Of a stretch of 64,000 nucleotides of DNA, positions 1-9,074 are shown in pieces. The notes beneath the pieces are model-generated. The model was not told the DNA's origin. It saw only the letters and a program-made list of their open reading frames with translations, and did no database searches. The first letter of the stretch is position 1, and the number at the start of each line of letters is the position of its first letter. Both the position numbers and the translations under genes were made by a program. Source of the stretch: Streptomyces amritsarensis (GTDB lineage: Bacteria; Actinomycetota; Actinomycetes; Streptomycetales; Streptomycetaceae); contig NZ_MQUR01000015.1 of NCBI RefSeq assembly GCF_001953875.1, forward strand, positions 35,148-99,147, in the 5' to 3' direction.

Positions 1-2
1 GT

Positions 3-365
3 GACGGCGAATGGACCGACTCCGCGGTGCGGCGCTACGTACGGGACGCCGGGCCGCTGCTGGAGCGGCTGCACAAGCTGACGCGGTCCGACTGCACCAC
101 GCGCAACAAGCGCAAGGCCAACGCGCTCTCCCGCACCTACGACGGGCTGGAGCAGCGCATCGCACAGCTCCAGGAGCAGGAGGAGCTGGATGCCATCCGG
201 CCCGACCTGGACGGCAACGAGATCATGCGCGTCCTGGACGTCGGCCCCGGGCCGGTGATCGGCAAGGCCTATGCCTTCCTGCTGGAGATGCGGCTGGAGA
301 ACGGCCCCATGGGGCATGACGCCGCGGTTGCCGCGCTCAAGGAGTGGTGGGCGTCCCAGAACTGA
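3..365 (+). CDS. cca: CCA tRNA nucleotidyltransferase, C-terminal fragment
   Basis: This is the 3' end of a gene cut by the window edge; the frame is open from base 3 to TGA at 363-365. The visible 120 residues (DGEWTDSAVRRYVRD... to ...KEWWASQN) match the C-terminal helical region of actinobacterial CCA-adding enzymes, including the stretch around VGPGPVIGKAYAFLLEMR. The family adds or repairs the 3' CCA of tRNA. The catalytic head lies outside the window, so assignment rests on the tail only. Two parS sites follow the stop codon. Confidence 0.8.
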   Translation, partial: DGEWTDSAVRRYVRDAGPLLERLHKLTRSDCTTRNKRKANALSRTYDGLEQRIAQLQEQEELDAIRPDLDGNEIMRVLDVGPGPVIGKAYAFLLEMRLENGPMGHDAAVAALKEWWASQN

Positions 366-385
366 TCCGCCGGTGCGGTGCCGAT

Positions 386-399
386 GTTTCACGTGAAAC
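386..399. other. parS: parS (ParB-binding) site 1
   Basis: Exact 14-bp palindrome GTTTCACGTGAAAC, the known Streptomyces parS consensus bound by ParB for origin-region segregation. It lies between the convergent ends of the CCA-enzyme gene (stop at 365) and the MFS gene (stop at 435). Confidence 0.93.
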
Positions 400-431
400 A
401 TCGGCACCCGGGCGGACCGGCCTCGGGCGAT

Positions 432-445
432 GTTTCACGTGAAAC
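432..445. other. parS: parS site 2, overlapping the MFS stop codon
   Basis: Exact GTTTCACGTGAAAC. Read on the minus strand it supplies the last codons of the MFS gene: TGT TTC ACG TGA, giving C-F-T-stop. ParB site and coding sequence therefore share bases. Confidence 0.93.
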
Positions 446-1718
446 ATCGGCGGCGCCGGCCGAGCAGAACCGCGGTCAGGCCGTAGAGCAGGGACACGCA
501 GAGGAGCAGGACCACGGACTGCCCGTCGGCGGCGAGCATGAGCGCGGCCACGGCCGCCGCTGCGACGAACGCGACGTTGAAGAGCACGTCGTAGACGGAG
601 AACACCCGGCCGCGGTAGTCGTCGTCCACGCGGGACTGCACTTCGGTGTCGGTGGAGATCTTGGCGCCCTGGGTGGCGAGGCCGAGGACGAACGCGGCGA
701 CCAGCATCGGACCCGGGGCGAAGAACAGGCCGAGGGCCGGTACCAGGACGGCAGAGCCGGCGGCGCAGGCGGTGATCCAGCCGAGGGTCCCCAGCCGCCC
801 CACCATCCACGGGGTGACGACGGCGGCCGCGAAGAATCCTGCCCCGGAAGCGCCGACCGCGATGCCCAGGAGGGCGAGTCCCTCGGCCTCGCTGTCCGAC
901 CAGGCATAGCGGCAGAGCATCAGCAGCATGACGAACAGGGCTCCGTAGCAGAACCTCATCACGGTCATCGCGGTGAGCGCCCGGGCCGCCTGACGCCGGG
1001 CGGCGAGGTGCCGGAGGCCTTCGGCCATGCCCCGCACGGTGAGGGCGATGCCTTGGGCCACCGAGGGGTGGGCCTGCCCTGCGGAGTGGTCGGGGCCGAG
1101 CAGCCCGATGGCCAGTCGTAGGGAGACGAGGGCCGCACACAGGTAGAGACCGGCCCCGAGCAGCACGACGAGGGCGTTGGAGCCGGACGCGAGCAGCCGG
1201 ACGAGGAGGGCCAGCCCTCCGCCTGCCACGGCAGCGAGCGTCCCGGCAGTGGGGGAGAGTGCGTTCGCGGTGACCAGCTGATCGGCTCCGACGACGCGGG
1301 GCAGCGAGGCGGCCAGGCCGGCCAGGACGAAGCGGTTGACCGCGGTCACGGACAGCGCCGAGGCGTAGAACAGCCAGTCGGGTACGTGCGCGACGATCAG
1401 CACCGCGGTGATGCAGGCGAGGAAGGCCCGTAGCAGGTTGCCGTAGAGGAAGACCTGGCGGCGGCGCCAGCGGTCGAGCAGCACTCCGGCGAACGGGCCG
1501 ATCACCGAGTAGGGCAGCAGCAGTACCGCCATGGCCGAGGCGATGGCAGCCGGCGAGGTCTGCTTCTCGGGGGAGAAGACGACGTAGGTGGCGAGCGCGA
1601 CCTGGTACACGCCGTCCGCCGCCTGGGAGAGCAGCCGTACGGCGAGCAGGTTGCGGAAGTCTCTCAGGCGCAGGAGTACGCGCAGATCACGTACGACAGG
1701 CATGAGGGAAAGGGTCAC
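435..1718 (-). CDS. MFS transporter
   Basis: A 427-residue polytopic membrane protein with about 12 hydrophobic segments and the basic loop DRWRRRQV after the second or third helix, as in MFS exporters of the enterobactin/macrolide-efflux type. Substrate unknown. GTG at 1718 is the longest start; an ATG five codons downstream (1703) is an alternative and neither has a clear ribosome-binding site. The start lies 4 nt beyond a 19-bp perfect hairpin that ends the upstream inositol-phosphate synthase gene. The last three residues (CFT) are encoded by a parS site, so the extreme C terminus is set by that element. Confidence 0.85.
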   Translation of the reverse strand: MTLSLMPVVRDLRVLLRLRDFRNLLAVRLLSQAADGVYQVALATYVVFSPEKQTSPAAIASAMAVLLLPYSVIGPFAGVLLDRWRRRQVFLYGNLLRAFLACITAVLIVAHVPDWLFYASALSVTAVNRFVLAGLAASLPRVVGADQLVTANALSPTAGTLAAVAGGGLALLVRLLASGSNALVVLLGAGLYLCAALVSLRLAIGLLGPDHSAGQAHPSVAQGIALTVRGMAEGLRHLAARRQAARALTAMTVMRFCYGALFVMLLMLCRYAWSDSEAEGLALLGIAVGASGAGFFAAAVVTPWMVGRLGTLGWITACAAGSAVLVPALGLFFAPGPMLVAAFVLGLATQGAKISTDTEVQSRVDDDYRGRVFSVYDVLFNVAFVAAAAVAALMLAADGQSVVLLLCVSLLYGLTAVLLGRRRRCFT

Positions 1719-1721
1719 ATA

Positions 1722-1762
1722 CGCGGAGGGTCCCCGGGCACATTGCCCGGGGACCCTCCGCG
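1722..1762 (-). terminator. Hairpin terminator after inositol-phosphate synthase
   Basis: Perfect 19-bp inverted repeat (1722-1740 and 1744-1762) with a 3-nt loop. It lies 46 nt past the stop at 1809 and ends 4 nt before the GTG of the MFS gene on the same strand, so it could also affect initiation of that gene. Confidence 0.85.
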
Positions 1763-1808
1763 GAAGAACAGCCGAAGTCCAGGTGTCGACAGGACTCGCG
1801 GGCTTCGA

Positions 1809-2891
1809 CTAGCGCTCGACCTCGCCCTTGATGAACTTCTCGACGTTGGCCAGGGCCTCGTCGTCGAAGTACTGGACCGGCGGGGACTTCATGAAGTAGC
1901 TGGACGCCGACAGGATCGGGCCGCCGATACCGCGGTCCTTGGCGATCTTCGCGGCGCGCAGGGCGTCGATGATGACACCGGCGGAGTTCGGGGAGTCCCA
2001 CACCTCGAGCTTGTACTCGAGGTTCAGCGGGACGTCGCCGAAGGCACGGCCCTCGAGGCGGACGTAGGCCCACTTGCGGTCGTCGAGCCACGCGACGTAG
2101 TCGGACGGGCCGATGTGGACGTTCTTGTCGCCCAGGTCGCGGTCCGGGATCTGCGAGGTGACGGCCTGCGTCTTGGAGATCTTCTTCGACTCGAGGCGGT
2201 CGCGCTCGAGCATGTTCTTGAAGTCCATGTTGCCGCCGACGTTGAGCTGCATGGTGCGCTCGAGACGGACACCGCGGTCTTCGAACAGCTTCGCCATCAC
2301 GCGGTGCGTGATGGTGGCGCCGACCTGCGACTTGATGTCGTCGCCGACGATCGGGACACCGGCCTCGGTGAACTTGTCCGCCCACTCCTTGGTGCCGGCG
2401 ATGAAGACCGGGAGGGCGTTGACGAAGGCGACCTTGGCGTCGATGGCGCACTGCGCGTAGAACTTCGCCGCGTCCTCGGAACCGACCGGCAGGTAGCAGA
2501 TCAGGACGTCGACCTCGCGGTCCTTGAGGACCTGGACGATGTCGACCGGGGCCTCGGAGGACTCCTCGATCGTCTGGCGGTAGTACTTGCCCAGACCGTC
2601 GTAGGTGTGGCCGCGCTGAACGGTCACACCGGCGTTCGGGACGTCGCAGATCTTGATGGTGTTGTTCTCGCTGGCGCCGATGGCGTCCGAAAGGTCGAGG
2701 CCGACCTTCTTCGCGTCGACGTCGAACGCGGCGACGAACTCGATGTCACGCACGTGGTAGTCGCCGAACTGGACGTGCATCAGCCCGGGGACCTTGGACG
2801 CCGGGTCGGCGTCCTTGTAGTACTCGACGCCCTGCACCAGCGAGGCGGCGCAGTTGCCCACGCCGACGATGGCTACGCGAACCGAACCCAT
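1809..2891 (-). CDS. ino1: Inositol-3-phosphate synthase
   Basis: A 360-residue enzyme that converts glucose 6-phosphate to inositol 1(3)-phosphate with NAD, the entry to phosphatidylinositol and mycothiol in actinobacteria. The N-terminal Rossmann motif [16 protein letters not shown] (residues about 5-20), [13 protein letters not shown] and the substrate-region segment [14 protein letters not shown] are typical of the short bacterial form. ATG at 2891 is chosen because GGGAG sits 8 nt upstream; an in-frame upstream extension lacks this support. It lies 49 nt after the padR-type gene on the same strand, suggesting co-transcription. Confidence 0.93.
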   Translation of the reverse strand: MGSVRVAIVGVGNCAASLVQGVEYYKDADPASKVPGLMHVQFGDYHVRDIEFVAAFDVDAKKVGLDLSDAIGASENNTIKICDVPNAGVTVQRGHTYDGLGKYYRQTIEESSEAPVDIVQVLKDREVDVLICYLPVGSEDAAKFYAQCAIDAKVAFVNALPVFIAGTKEWADKFTEAGVPIVGDDIKSQVGATITHRVMAKLFEDRGVRLERTMQLNVGGNMDFKNMLERDRLESKKISKTQAVTSQIPDRDLGDKNVHIGPSDYVAWLDDRKWAYVRLEGRAFGDVPLNLEYKLEVWDSPNSAGVIIDALRAAKIAKDRGIGGPILSASSYFMKSPPVQYFDDEALANVEKFIKGEVER

Positions 2892-2940
2892 TCCGGTTGC
2901 TCCCTGTTTGTTCTCGGACGAGGCCTGCAAGCTGCAGTCC

Positions 2941-3543
2941 TCATTTTTCGGTTTCGTCGGACGGACCGGATCGTCTGCGATCCCGTCCCGCCCGCTCACT
3001 CTCGATGAGCTCGTTCAACCAGCGCACTTCGCGCTCCACGGACTCCATGCCGTGCCGCTGCAGCTCAAGCGTGTAGTCGTCGAGGCGCTCCCGCGTTCGA
3101 GCGAGGGATGCGCGCATCTTCTCCAGGCGCTCCTCCAGCCGGCTGCGGCGGCCCTCCAGTACCCGCATGCGCACGTCTCGTTCGGTCTGGCCGAAGAAGG
3201 CGAAGCGGGCGGCGAAGGACTCGTCCTCCCAGGTCTCGGGGCCTGTGTGGGAGAGGAGCTCCTCGAAGCGCTCCTTACCCGCGGCCGTCAACCGGTAGAC
3301 GATCTTGGCGCGGCGCCCTGCGAGTGAAGCGGCGAGAGCGTCTTCCGGGGCGTTGCCCGGTTCTTCGATCAACCAGCCGTTGGCGACGAGCGTCTTGAGG
3401 CAGGGGTAGAGCGTCCCGTAGCTGAAGGCCCTGAACACTCCCAGCGAGGTGTTGAGCCGCTTGCGCAGCTCATAGCCGTGCATGGGGGATTCGCGGAGCA
3501 GTCCGAGGACGGCGAACTCGAGGATGCCGGAGCGTCTGCTCAT
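2941..3543 (-). CDS. PadR family transcriptional regulator
   Basis: A 200-residue protein with an N-terminal winged helix-turn-helix ([23 protein letters not shown]...[11 protein letters not shown], residues about 8-50), the PadR hallmark, and a long charged C-terminal coiled coil (residues about 120-185) for dimerisation. It is upstream of and on the same strand as ino1. A 21-bp palindrome 42 nt upstream of its start is a good candidate autoregulatory operator, implying control of padR and ino1 together. The ligand is unknown. Confidence 0.9.
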   Translation of the reverse strand: MSRRSGILEFAVLGLLRESPMHGYELRKRLNTSLGVFRAFSYGTLYPCLKTLVANGWLIEEPGNAPEDALAASLAGRRAKIVYRLTAAGKERFEELLSHTGPETWEDESFAARFAFFGQTERDVRMRVLEGRRSRLEERLEKMRASLARTRERLDDYTLELQRHGMESVEREVRWLNELIESERAGRDRRRSGPSDETEK

Positions 3544-3584
3544 CCGCCTGCCTCTCCTCCACCCCTGAGTCTTTATGTCGAGCT

Positions 3585-3605
3585 GATGTATCGGCTCGAT
3601 ACATC
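3585..3605. promoter_or_regulatory. Candidate PadR operator
   Basis: Palindrome GATGTATCG-GCT-CGATACATC, perfect over nine-base arms. ATGT...ACAT ends are typical of PadR operators in other bacteria. It lies 42-62 nt upstream of the PadR start codon at 3543. Confidence 0.6.
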
Positions 3606-3818
3606 CAGACGATAGAACGGGCCGCCTCCATCGACAAGGGGAGACATGGTGACCGGCATCACATCACCGATTCGCACCAGGCAGGTTGCCTGATTTGGGG
3701 TGAACTTCGGCACTGGTCGGGTTTTGAGCGTGCGTAGTCTGTGCGCCATGACACCGGGGGGAACCGGAATTCATCTGCCGCTTCCAGGCCACTCGCCTGC
3801 CCGAGGAGTAGTCGTTCG

Positions 3819-6398
3819 ATGAGCGAGCACCGCCGCAAACCGCCGCAGCCCCAGGGCGGGGGGCGGGCCTCCGCCCGCCGCGCCGCCCAGCAGCGCCCCG
3901 GTAGGGGTGCCGGACGTGACGTTTCCACCGCGTCGCACAGCGGCCCGTACGCACAACAGCCCGCCCAGGGCAGCCGCGCCGATGCCCGCCGGGCCGCGCA
4001 AAGAGGGGCCTCGGGCCGCGGTAGAGGCGCCGGCAGCGCGCGCGGCGCCGGCCGCCCGGACAAGCGGCTGATCAACTACCCGCGGTCCGACCGGGACGGC
4101 TGGAAGCGCTTCGTGCCCTCCTGGAAGCTGGTCTCCGGCACCGCACTGGGCTTCTTCTCGGTCATCATCGCCGGTACCGGAATCGGCATCGCGATGGTGG
4201 ACACGCCGGACCCGAACAAGGCGGCCGAGGCGCAGAACAACGTCTTCTACTGGGCCGACGGCAGCCAGATGGTGGCGACGGGCGGTTCGATGAACCGGCA
4301 GATCGTCCCCATCTCGAGCATCCCCCAGGCGATGAGGGACGCCGTGATCGCGGCGGAGAACGAGTCCTTCGAGACCGACAAGGGCGTGGACCCGATGGGC
4401 ATCGCCCGCGCCGTGTGGAACATGGGCACGGGCGGGTCCACCCAGGGCGGCTCGACCATCACCCAGCAGTACGTGAAGAACACGTACCTGGACTCCGACC
4501 AGACGCTCAAGAGGAAGGTCACCGAGCTCTTCATCGCGATAAGGCTGGGTGTCAAGGAGGAGAAGGACACGGTCCTCGCGGGATACCTCAACACCGCCTA
4601 CTACGGGCGGGACGCCTACGGCATCCAGGCCGCGGCCCGCGCCTACTTCGGCAAGGACAGCCAGGACCTGAACCCATCCGAGTGCGCCTTCCTCGCGGCC
4701 GTGCTCAAGGGCCCCAACCTCTACAACCCGGACGGCGGCATCGGCGCCGCCGCCACTCCCGAGCTCAACTCGGACCGTGCCAAGAAGCGCTGGGCCTGGG
4801 TGCTGGACCGCGAGGTCGAGGTCGGCCGCATGGACCCGGCGGAGCGCGCGAAGCACACGCAGTTCCCCGCGCTCGTCGAGTCGGAGCAGGCCCGCGGGAT
4901 GACCGGCCAGATCGGCTACATGGTCGACACGGCCAAGGCGTACGTGATGAAGACCAAGGGCATCACCGCCGAGCAGATGGCCCGGGGCGGCTACCGGATC
5001 AAAACCACCTTCGAGAAGCCGAAGGTGGAAGCCATGGTGAAGGCGGTCGAGGACATCCGTGCCGGGCTGATCGACGAGAAGAAGCGCCCGGACACCGACA
5101 CCTTCGTACAGTTCGGCGCCGCCTCCGTGGACGTGAAGACCGGCGCGCTGGTGGCCCTCTACGGCGGCCCGGGCTGGGACAAGAAGTACTTCAGCAACAA
5201 CGCCAACACCAGCGGCGTCCCGGTCGGCTCGACCTGGAAGCCGTACGTGCTGGCCGCGGCCATGGAGTACGGCACACAGAACTCCAACGGCAAGGGCATC
5301 TCGGTCGACAGCAAGTACCAGGCGAACGACCTCACGGTGATCAACAACCGTGAGGGCAAGCCGCTGCGCGACTCCTCGGGCAACCCGTTCAGGCAGAAGA
5401 ACGAGAGCCCCACCCCCTTCGGGTACGTGACCCTCAACGAGGCGATGGAGAAGTCCATCAACGTCCCGTTCGCCCAGCTCGTCTTCGACGTCGGCCACGA
5501 CAAGGTCAAGAACGTCGCGAAGTCCACGGGCATCCTCGAGGAGTCGATCAACCCCAACAACGACGCCTCCTTCGCCCTGGGCACCTCCACCCCCAGCGCC
5601 ATCCGCATGGCCGACTCGTACGCGACCTTCGCCGCCTCCGGCATGCACCGCGAGCCGTACTCCGTGACCGCGGTCGACAAGGACGGCGAGAAGCTGTCCG
5701 GCTTCGAGCCGCCCAAGGACCAGCGGGCCATGGACAACGCGGTCGCGGACAACGTCACCAAGGTGCTGGAGAACGTCATCGAGAACGGCACCGGCAAGAA
5801 GGCCAAGAAGCTGGGCCGGCCCGCAGCGGGCAAGACCGGTACCACGGACGAGAACAAGTCGGCGTGGTTCGTCGGCTACACCCCGGAACTGTCCACCTCC
5901 GTGGTCCTCTTCCGCACCGACCCCAACTCGGCGGAGAAGAAGCTGATCTCCATGAAGGGCGTGGGCGACATCCCCTCCCTGCACGGTGGTGACATCCCTG
6001 CCGAGATCTGGACCGAGTACATGGCCGAGGCCCTCAAGGGCACCCCGGTCAAGCAGTTCCCGGAGGCCGAGGACATCGGCGTCACGGCCGACTCCGCCGG
6101 CGCCCCCTCCCCCACCCCCGCGGCACCCGTCACGCCGTCCCAGTCCCCGTCGTCGCTCCCGCCGAGCTCGCCGCCGCCGTCTCCGTCCCCGTCCACGGGC
6201 GGTGGCCGGCCGTGCAAGCCGTGGGAGCTGTACTGCGACCCGGACACCACGCGCGGCGGCACCAACGAGGGCACGGACACCGGCACCAGCTCAGGGGTCA
6301 TCGGCGGGCCCAGCGGCTCCCCGTCCCCGTCGCCCAGCGGCAGACCCGGACGTCCGGGCGGCCTCACCGGATCGACCACCGGCACCGCGGTGGACTGA
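3819..6398 (+). CDS. Class A penicillin-binding protein (transglycosylase/transpeptidase)
   Basis: An 859-residue bifunctional peptidoglycan synthase. It has a basic, Ala/Arg-rich cytoplasmic tail (1-100), one membrane anchor (about 103-127), a GT51 glycosyltransferase domain with catalytic Glu in AAENESF (E180) and QGGSTITQQYVKN (209-221), then a transpeptidase domain with STWK (S471, K474), SIN (546-548) and KTGT (672-675). The last 100 residues are Pro/Ser/Thr-rich and low in complexity. ATG 3819 follows GAGGAG by about 10 nt. A TAGTCT -10-like hexamer is at 3735-3740. It is monocistronic, diverging from padR. Confidence 0.95.
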   Translation: MSEHRRKPPQPQGGGRASARRAAQQRPGRGAGRDVSTASHSGPYAQQPAQGSRADARRAAQRGASGRGRGAGSARGAGRPDKRLINYPRSDRDGWKRFVPSWKLVSGTALGFFSVIIAGTGIGIAMVDTPDPNKAAEAQNNVFYWADGSQMVATGGSMNRQIVPISSIPQAMRDAVIAAENESFETDKGVDPMGIARAVWNMGTGGSTQGGSTITQQYVKNTYLDSDQTLKRKVTELFIAIRLGVKEEKDTVLAGYLNTAYYGRDAYGIQAAARAYFGKDSQDLNPSECAFLAAVLKGPNLYNPDGGIGAAATPELNSDRAKKRWAWVLDREVEVGRMDPAERAKHTQFPALVESEQARGMTGQIGYMVDTAKAYVMKTKGITAEQMARGGYRIKTTFEKPKVEAMVKAVEDIRAGLIDEKKRPDTDTFVQFGAASVDVKTGALVALYGGPGWDKKYFSNNANTSGVPVGSTWKPYVLAAAMEYGTQNSNGKGISVDSKYQANDLTVINNREGKPLRDSSGNPFRQKNESPTPFGYVTLNEAMEKSINVPFAQLVFDVGHDKVKNVAKSTGILEESINPNNDASFALGTSTPSAIRMADSYATFAASGMHREPYSVTAVDKDGEKLSGFEPPKDQRAMDNAVADNVTKVLENVIENGTGKKAKKLGRPAAGKTGTTDENKSAWFVGYTPELSTSVVLFRTDPNSAEKKLISMKGVGDIPSLHGGDIPAEIWTEYMAEALKGTPVKQFPEAEDIGVTADSAGAPSPTPAAPVTPSQSPSSLPPSSPPPSPSPSTGGGRPCKPWELYCDPDTTRGGTNEGTDTGTSSGVIGGPSGSPSPSPSGRPGRPGGLTGSTTGTAVD

Positions 6399-6493
6399 TC
6401 CGCTCCACCGTCCCCCGAAGGCCCGGAAGGCCGTCGCACACGCTGTGCGGCGGCCTTCCCCCGTTCCCGGTCCCGTACGGCAGGATGACCCCC

Positions 6494-7954
6494 ATGACCC
6501 AGGTGCACCAGGACCGCCCCGTACTGCCCACGCAGCAGGACGAGGTCGCCGCAGCCGGCAGTGAGCTCATCGGCGGCCCGATCGGCCGCTACGCCCGCCT
6601 CGGCGGCCACTGGCTGGGACCGGTGCGCGTCGTGGCCCTCATCGCCATCGGCATGTTCGCGCTCGGCATGGTGCAGAAGCTGCCCTGCTACGAGTGGGCC
6701 TGGTTCCGCGGTGCGTCCTCGCAGTACACCCACGCCTGCTACTCCGACATCCCGCACCTGTACGCGGTCCGGGGCTTCGCCGACAACCTGACGCCCTACT
6801 TCGACCGGCTCCCCGGCGACATGGAGTACCTGGAGTACCCGGTGCTCACCGGGCTCTTCATGGAGATCGCCTCCTGGCTCACCCCCGGCAGCGGCTCGAT
6901 GCAGCACCGCGAGCAGATGTACTGGATGGTCAACGCGGGCATGCTGATGGCCTGCGCCGCGGTCATCGCCGTGTGCGTCGCGCGCACCCACCGCCGCCGG
7001 CCCTGGGACGCCCTGCTCTTCGCGCTCGCACCCGCCTTCGCCCTGACGGCGACGATCAACTGGGACCTGCTGGCCATCGCCCTGACCGCGGCCGGCATGC
7101 TCATGTGGTCCCGTGGGCGGACGGTCCTCTTCGGCGTCCTCATCGGCCTGGCCACCGCCGCGAAGCTGTACCCCGTCCTGCTGCTCGGGGTCCTGTTCGT
7201 GCTCTGCTGGCGGGCCGGCAAGTGGCGCGACTTCGGCCTGGCCGCCTGCGGCGCGGCCGGAGCCTGGCTCGTGGTCAACCTTCCCGTCATGTACTTCGCC
7301 TGGGACGGCTGGAAGAAGTTCTACACCTTCAGCCAGGAGCGGCCCATCGACTTCGGCTCCGTCTGGCTGCTGATCTCCCAGCGCTCCGGCAACCCCCTGC
7401 ACGACGCCAACACGTACGCGACCGGGCTGACGCTCCTGCTGTGCGGGGCCATCGCACTCCTCACCCTGACCGCCCCCCGCCGCCCGCGCTTCGCCCAGCT
7501 GGCCTTCCTGGTCGTCGCCGCCTTCATCCTCTGCAACAAGGTCTACTCGCCGCAGTACGTGCTGTGGCTCATCCCGCTCGCCGCGCTGGCCCGGCCGCGC
7601 TGGCGCGACTTCCTGGTCTGGCAGGCCGGAGAGGTCGCCTACTTCCTCGGGATCTGGTTCTACCTCGCCTACATCAACAGCGGGGACAAGCACCAGGGCC
7701 TGCCCGTGGAGGGCTACCAGCTCGCGATCGCGGCCCACCTGCTCGCCACGCTGTACCTGTGCGCCGTCGTCGTCCGCGACATCCTGTACCCGGAGCACGA
7801 CGTCGTACGGCGGGACGGCTCGGACGACCCCTCCGGGGGCATCCTGGACGGCGCCGAGGACGTGTTCGTGATGTCGGACGCAGCGAGGGCGCCGCGGTAC
7901 GCGACGCCCTCGGAGGGACAGCGGGTCGACTGGGGCGCCGGCCCCAAGGACTGA
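6494..7954 (+). CDS. Polytopic membrane glycosyltransferase (GT87-like mannosyltransferase)
   Basis: A 486-residue integral membrane protein with roughly ten hydrophobic helices. The acidic motif near the first long periplasmic loop (PGDMEYLEYPVLTG) and segments such as ATINWDLLAIAL and KLYPVLLLGVL fit actinobacterial GT87 polyprenyl-phosphate-mannose transferases. It probably adds mannose outside the membrane to a cell-envelope acceptor; the acceptor is unknown. ATG 6494 is preferred because AGGA lies 8 nt upstream and CAGGAT could be a -10; ATG 6485 is possible. It follows the penicillin-binding protein by 95 nt on the same strand. Confidence 0.8.
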   Translation: MTQVHQDRPVLPTQQDEVAAAGSELIGGPIGRYARLGGHWLGPVRVVALIAIGMFALGMVQKLPCYEWAWFRGASSQYTHACYSDIPHLYAVRGFADNLTPYFDRLPGDMEYLEYPVLTGLFMEIASWLTPGSGSMQHREQMYWMVNAGMLMACAAVIAVCVARTHRRRPWDALLFALAPAFALTATINWDLLAIALTAAGMLMWSRGRTVLFGVLIGLATAAKLYPVLLLGVLFVLCWRAGKWRDFGLAACGAAGAWLVVNLPVMYFAWDGWKKFYTFSQERPIDFGSVWLLISQRSGNPLHDANTYATGLTLLLCGAIALLTLTAPRRPRFAQLAFLVVAAFILCNKVYSPQYVLWLIPLAALARPRWRDFLVWQAGEVAYFLGIWFYLAYINSGDKHQGLPVEGYQLAIAAHLLATLYLCAVVVRDILYPEHDVVRRDGSDDPSGGILDGAEDVFVMSDAARAPRYATPSEGQRVDWGAGPKD

Positions 7955-7964
7955 CCGGGACGGC

Positions 7965-8996
7965 TCAGGAGTCGAGCATCCGGTCGAACTGCGTGGTGGT
8001 GTGGCGCAGGTGCGCCACCAGCTCGTCGCCGACCTTCGGCTCCGTCGCGTCGGCGGGCACGAACAGGATCGACACCTGCATGTGGGGCGGCTCGGCGAAC
8101 CAGCGCTGCTTGCCCGCCCACACGAACGGCGAAAGGTTCCGGTTGACCGTGGCCAGGCCCGCCCGGGCGACACCCTTGGCACGCGGCATCACACCGTGCA
8201 GCGCCTTCGGGGCCTCCAGGCCCACACCGTGCGAGGTACCGCCGGCGACCACGACCAGCCAGCCGTCCGACGCGGCCTTCTGCTGGCGGTAGCCGAACCG
8301 GTCGCCCTTGGCCACACGCGTGACGTCGAGTACCGAGCCGCGGTAGGCGGTGGCCTCGTGGTCGCCCAGCCACAGCCGGGTGCCGATGCGGGCCCGGAAG
8401 CGGGTCTGCGGGAACTGCTGCTGGAGTCGTGCCAGCTCCTCGGCCCGCAGGTGGCTGACGAACATGGTGTGCAGCGGCAGCCGGGCCGCACGCAGCCGGT
8501 CCATCCAGCCGATGACCTCCTCCACGGCGTCCGAGCCGTCCGGGCGGTCCAGCGGCAGGTGCAGGGCGAAGCCCTCCAGCCGCACGTCCTCGATGGCGCC
8601 GTGCAGCTGGCCGAGGTCCTGCTCGGAGATGCCGTGGCGGCGCATCGAACTCATGCACTCGATGACCACGCGGGCACCGACCAGGCTGCGGACCCCCTCC
8701 AGCGAGGACACCGAGCGGATGACCCGGTCCGGCAGCGGCACCGGCTCCTCGCCCCGGCGGAACGGGGTCAGGACGAGCAGGTCGCCGCCGAACCAGTCCT
8801 TGATGCTGGCGGCCTCGTACGTCGTGCCGACCGCGAGCACGTCGGCGCCCATCCGGGTCGCCTCCTCGCACAGCCGCTCGTGCCCGAAGCCGTAGCCGTT
8901 GCCCTTGCAGACCGGGACCATCCCGGGGAACTGGTCCTGGACCTGCTTCTGGTGCGCACGCCAGCGCGCGGTGTCGACGTAGAGCGTGAGCGCCAT
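7965..8996 (-). CDS. Alanine racemase-like PLP protein
   Basis: A 343-residue protein with the alanine-racemase fold type III N-terminal barrel: PLP-lysine K31 in VCKGNGYGFGHERL, and downstream LHTMFVSHL and LGDHEATAYRG. It is more distant from catabolic or biosynthetic Alr, and the usual C-terminal catalytic Tyr motif is not evident by eye, so racemase activity is unproven. It lies 78 nt downstream of femX on the same strand, which suggests a role connected with peptidoglycan precursor or amino-acid supply. Confidence 0.75.
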   Translation of the reverse strand: MALTLYVDTARWRAHQKQVQDQFPGMVPVCKGNGYGFGHERLCEEATRMGADVLAVGTTYEAASIKDWFGGDLLVLTPFRRGEEPVPLPDRVIRSVSSLEGVRSLVGARVVIECMSSMRRHGISEQDLGQLHGAIEDVRLEGFALHLPLDRPDGSDAVEEVIGWMDRLRAARLPLHTMFVSHLRAEELARLQQQFPQTRFRARIGTRLWLGDHEATAYRGSVLDVTRVAKGDRFGYRQQKAASDGWLVVVAGGTSHGVGLEAPKALHGVMPRAKGVARAGLATVNRNLSPFVWAGKQRWFAEPPHMQVSILFVPADATEPKVGDELVAHLRHTTTQFDRMLDS

Positions 8997-9074
8997 GCCC
9001 GTCCGGAACCTCTCCTGTGAAGCTGCCTGGTGCAGCGGGACTGTGCGGGGAAAGCGGGTGGATCTGGGGGTGGG

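Noticed and set aside
3771..5984. Long open frames antisense to the penicillin-binding protein and to other genes
   Set aside because: High-GC codon bias opens antisense frames; they lack conserved domains or ribosome-binding sites.
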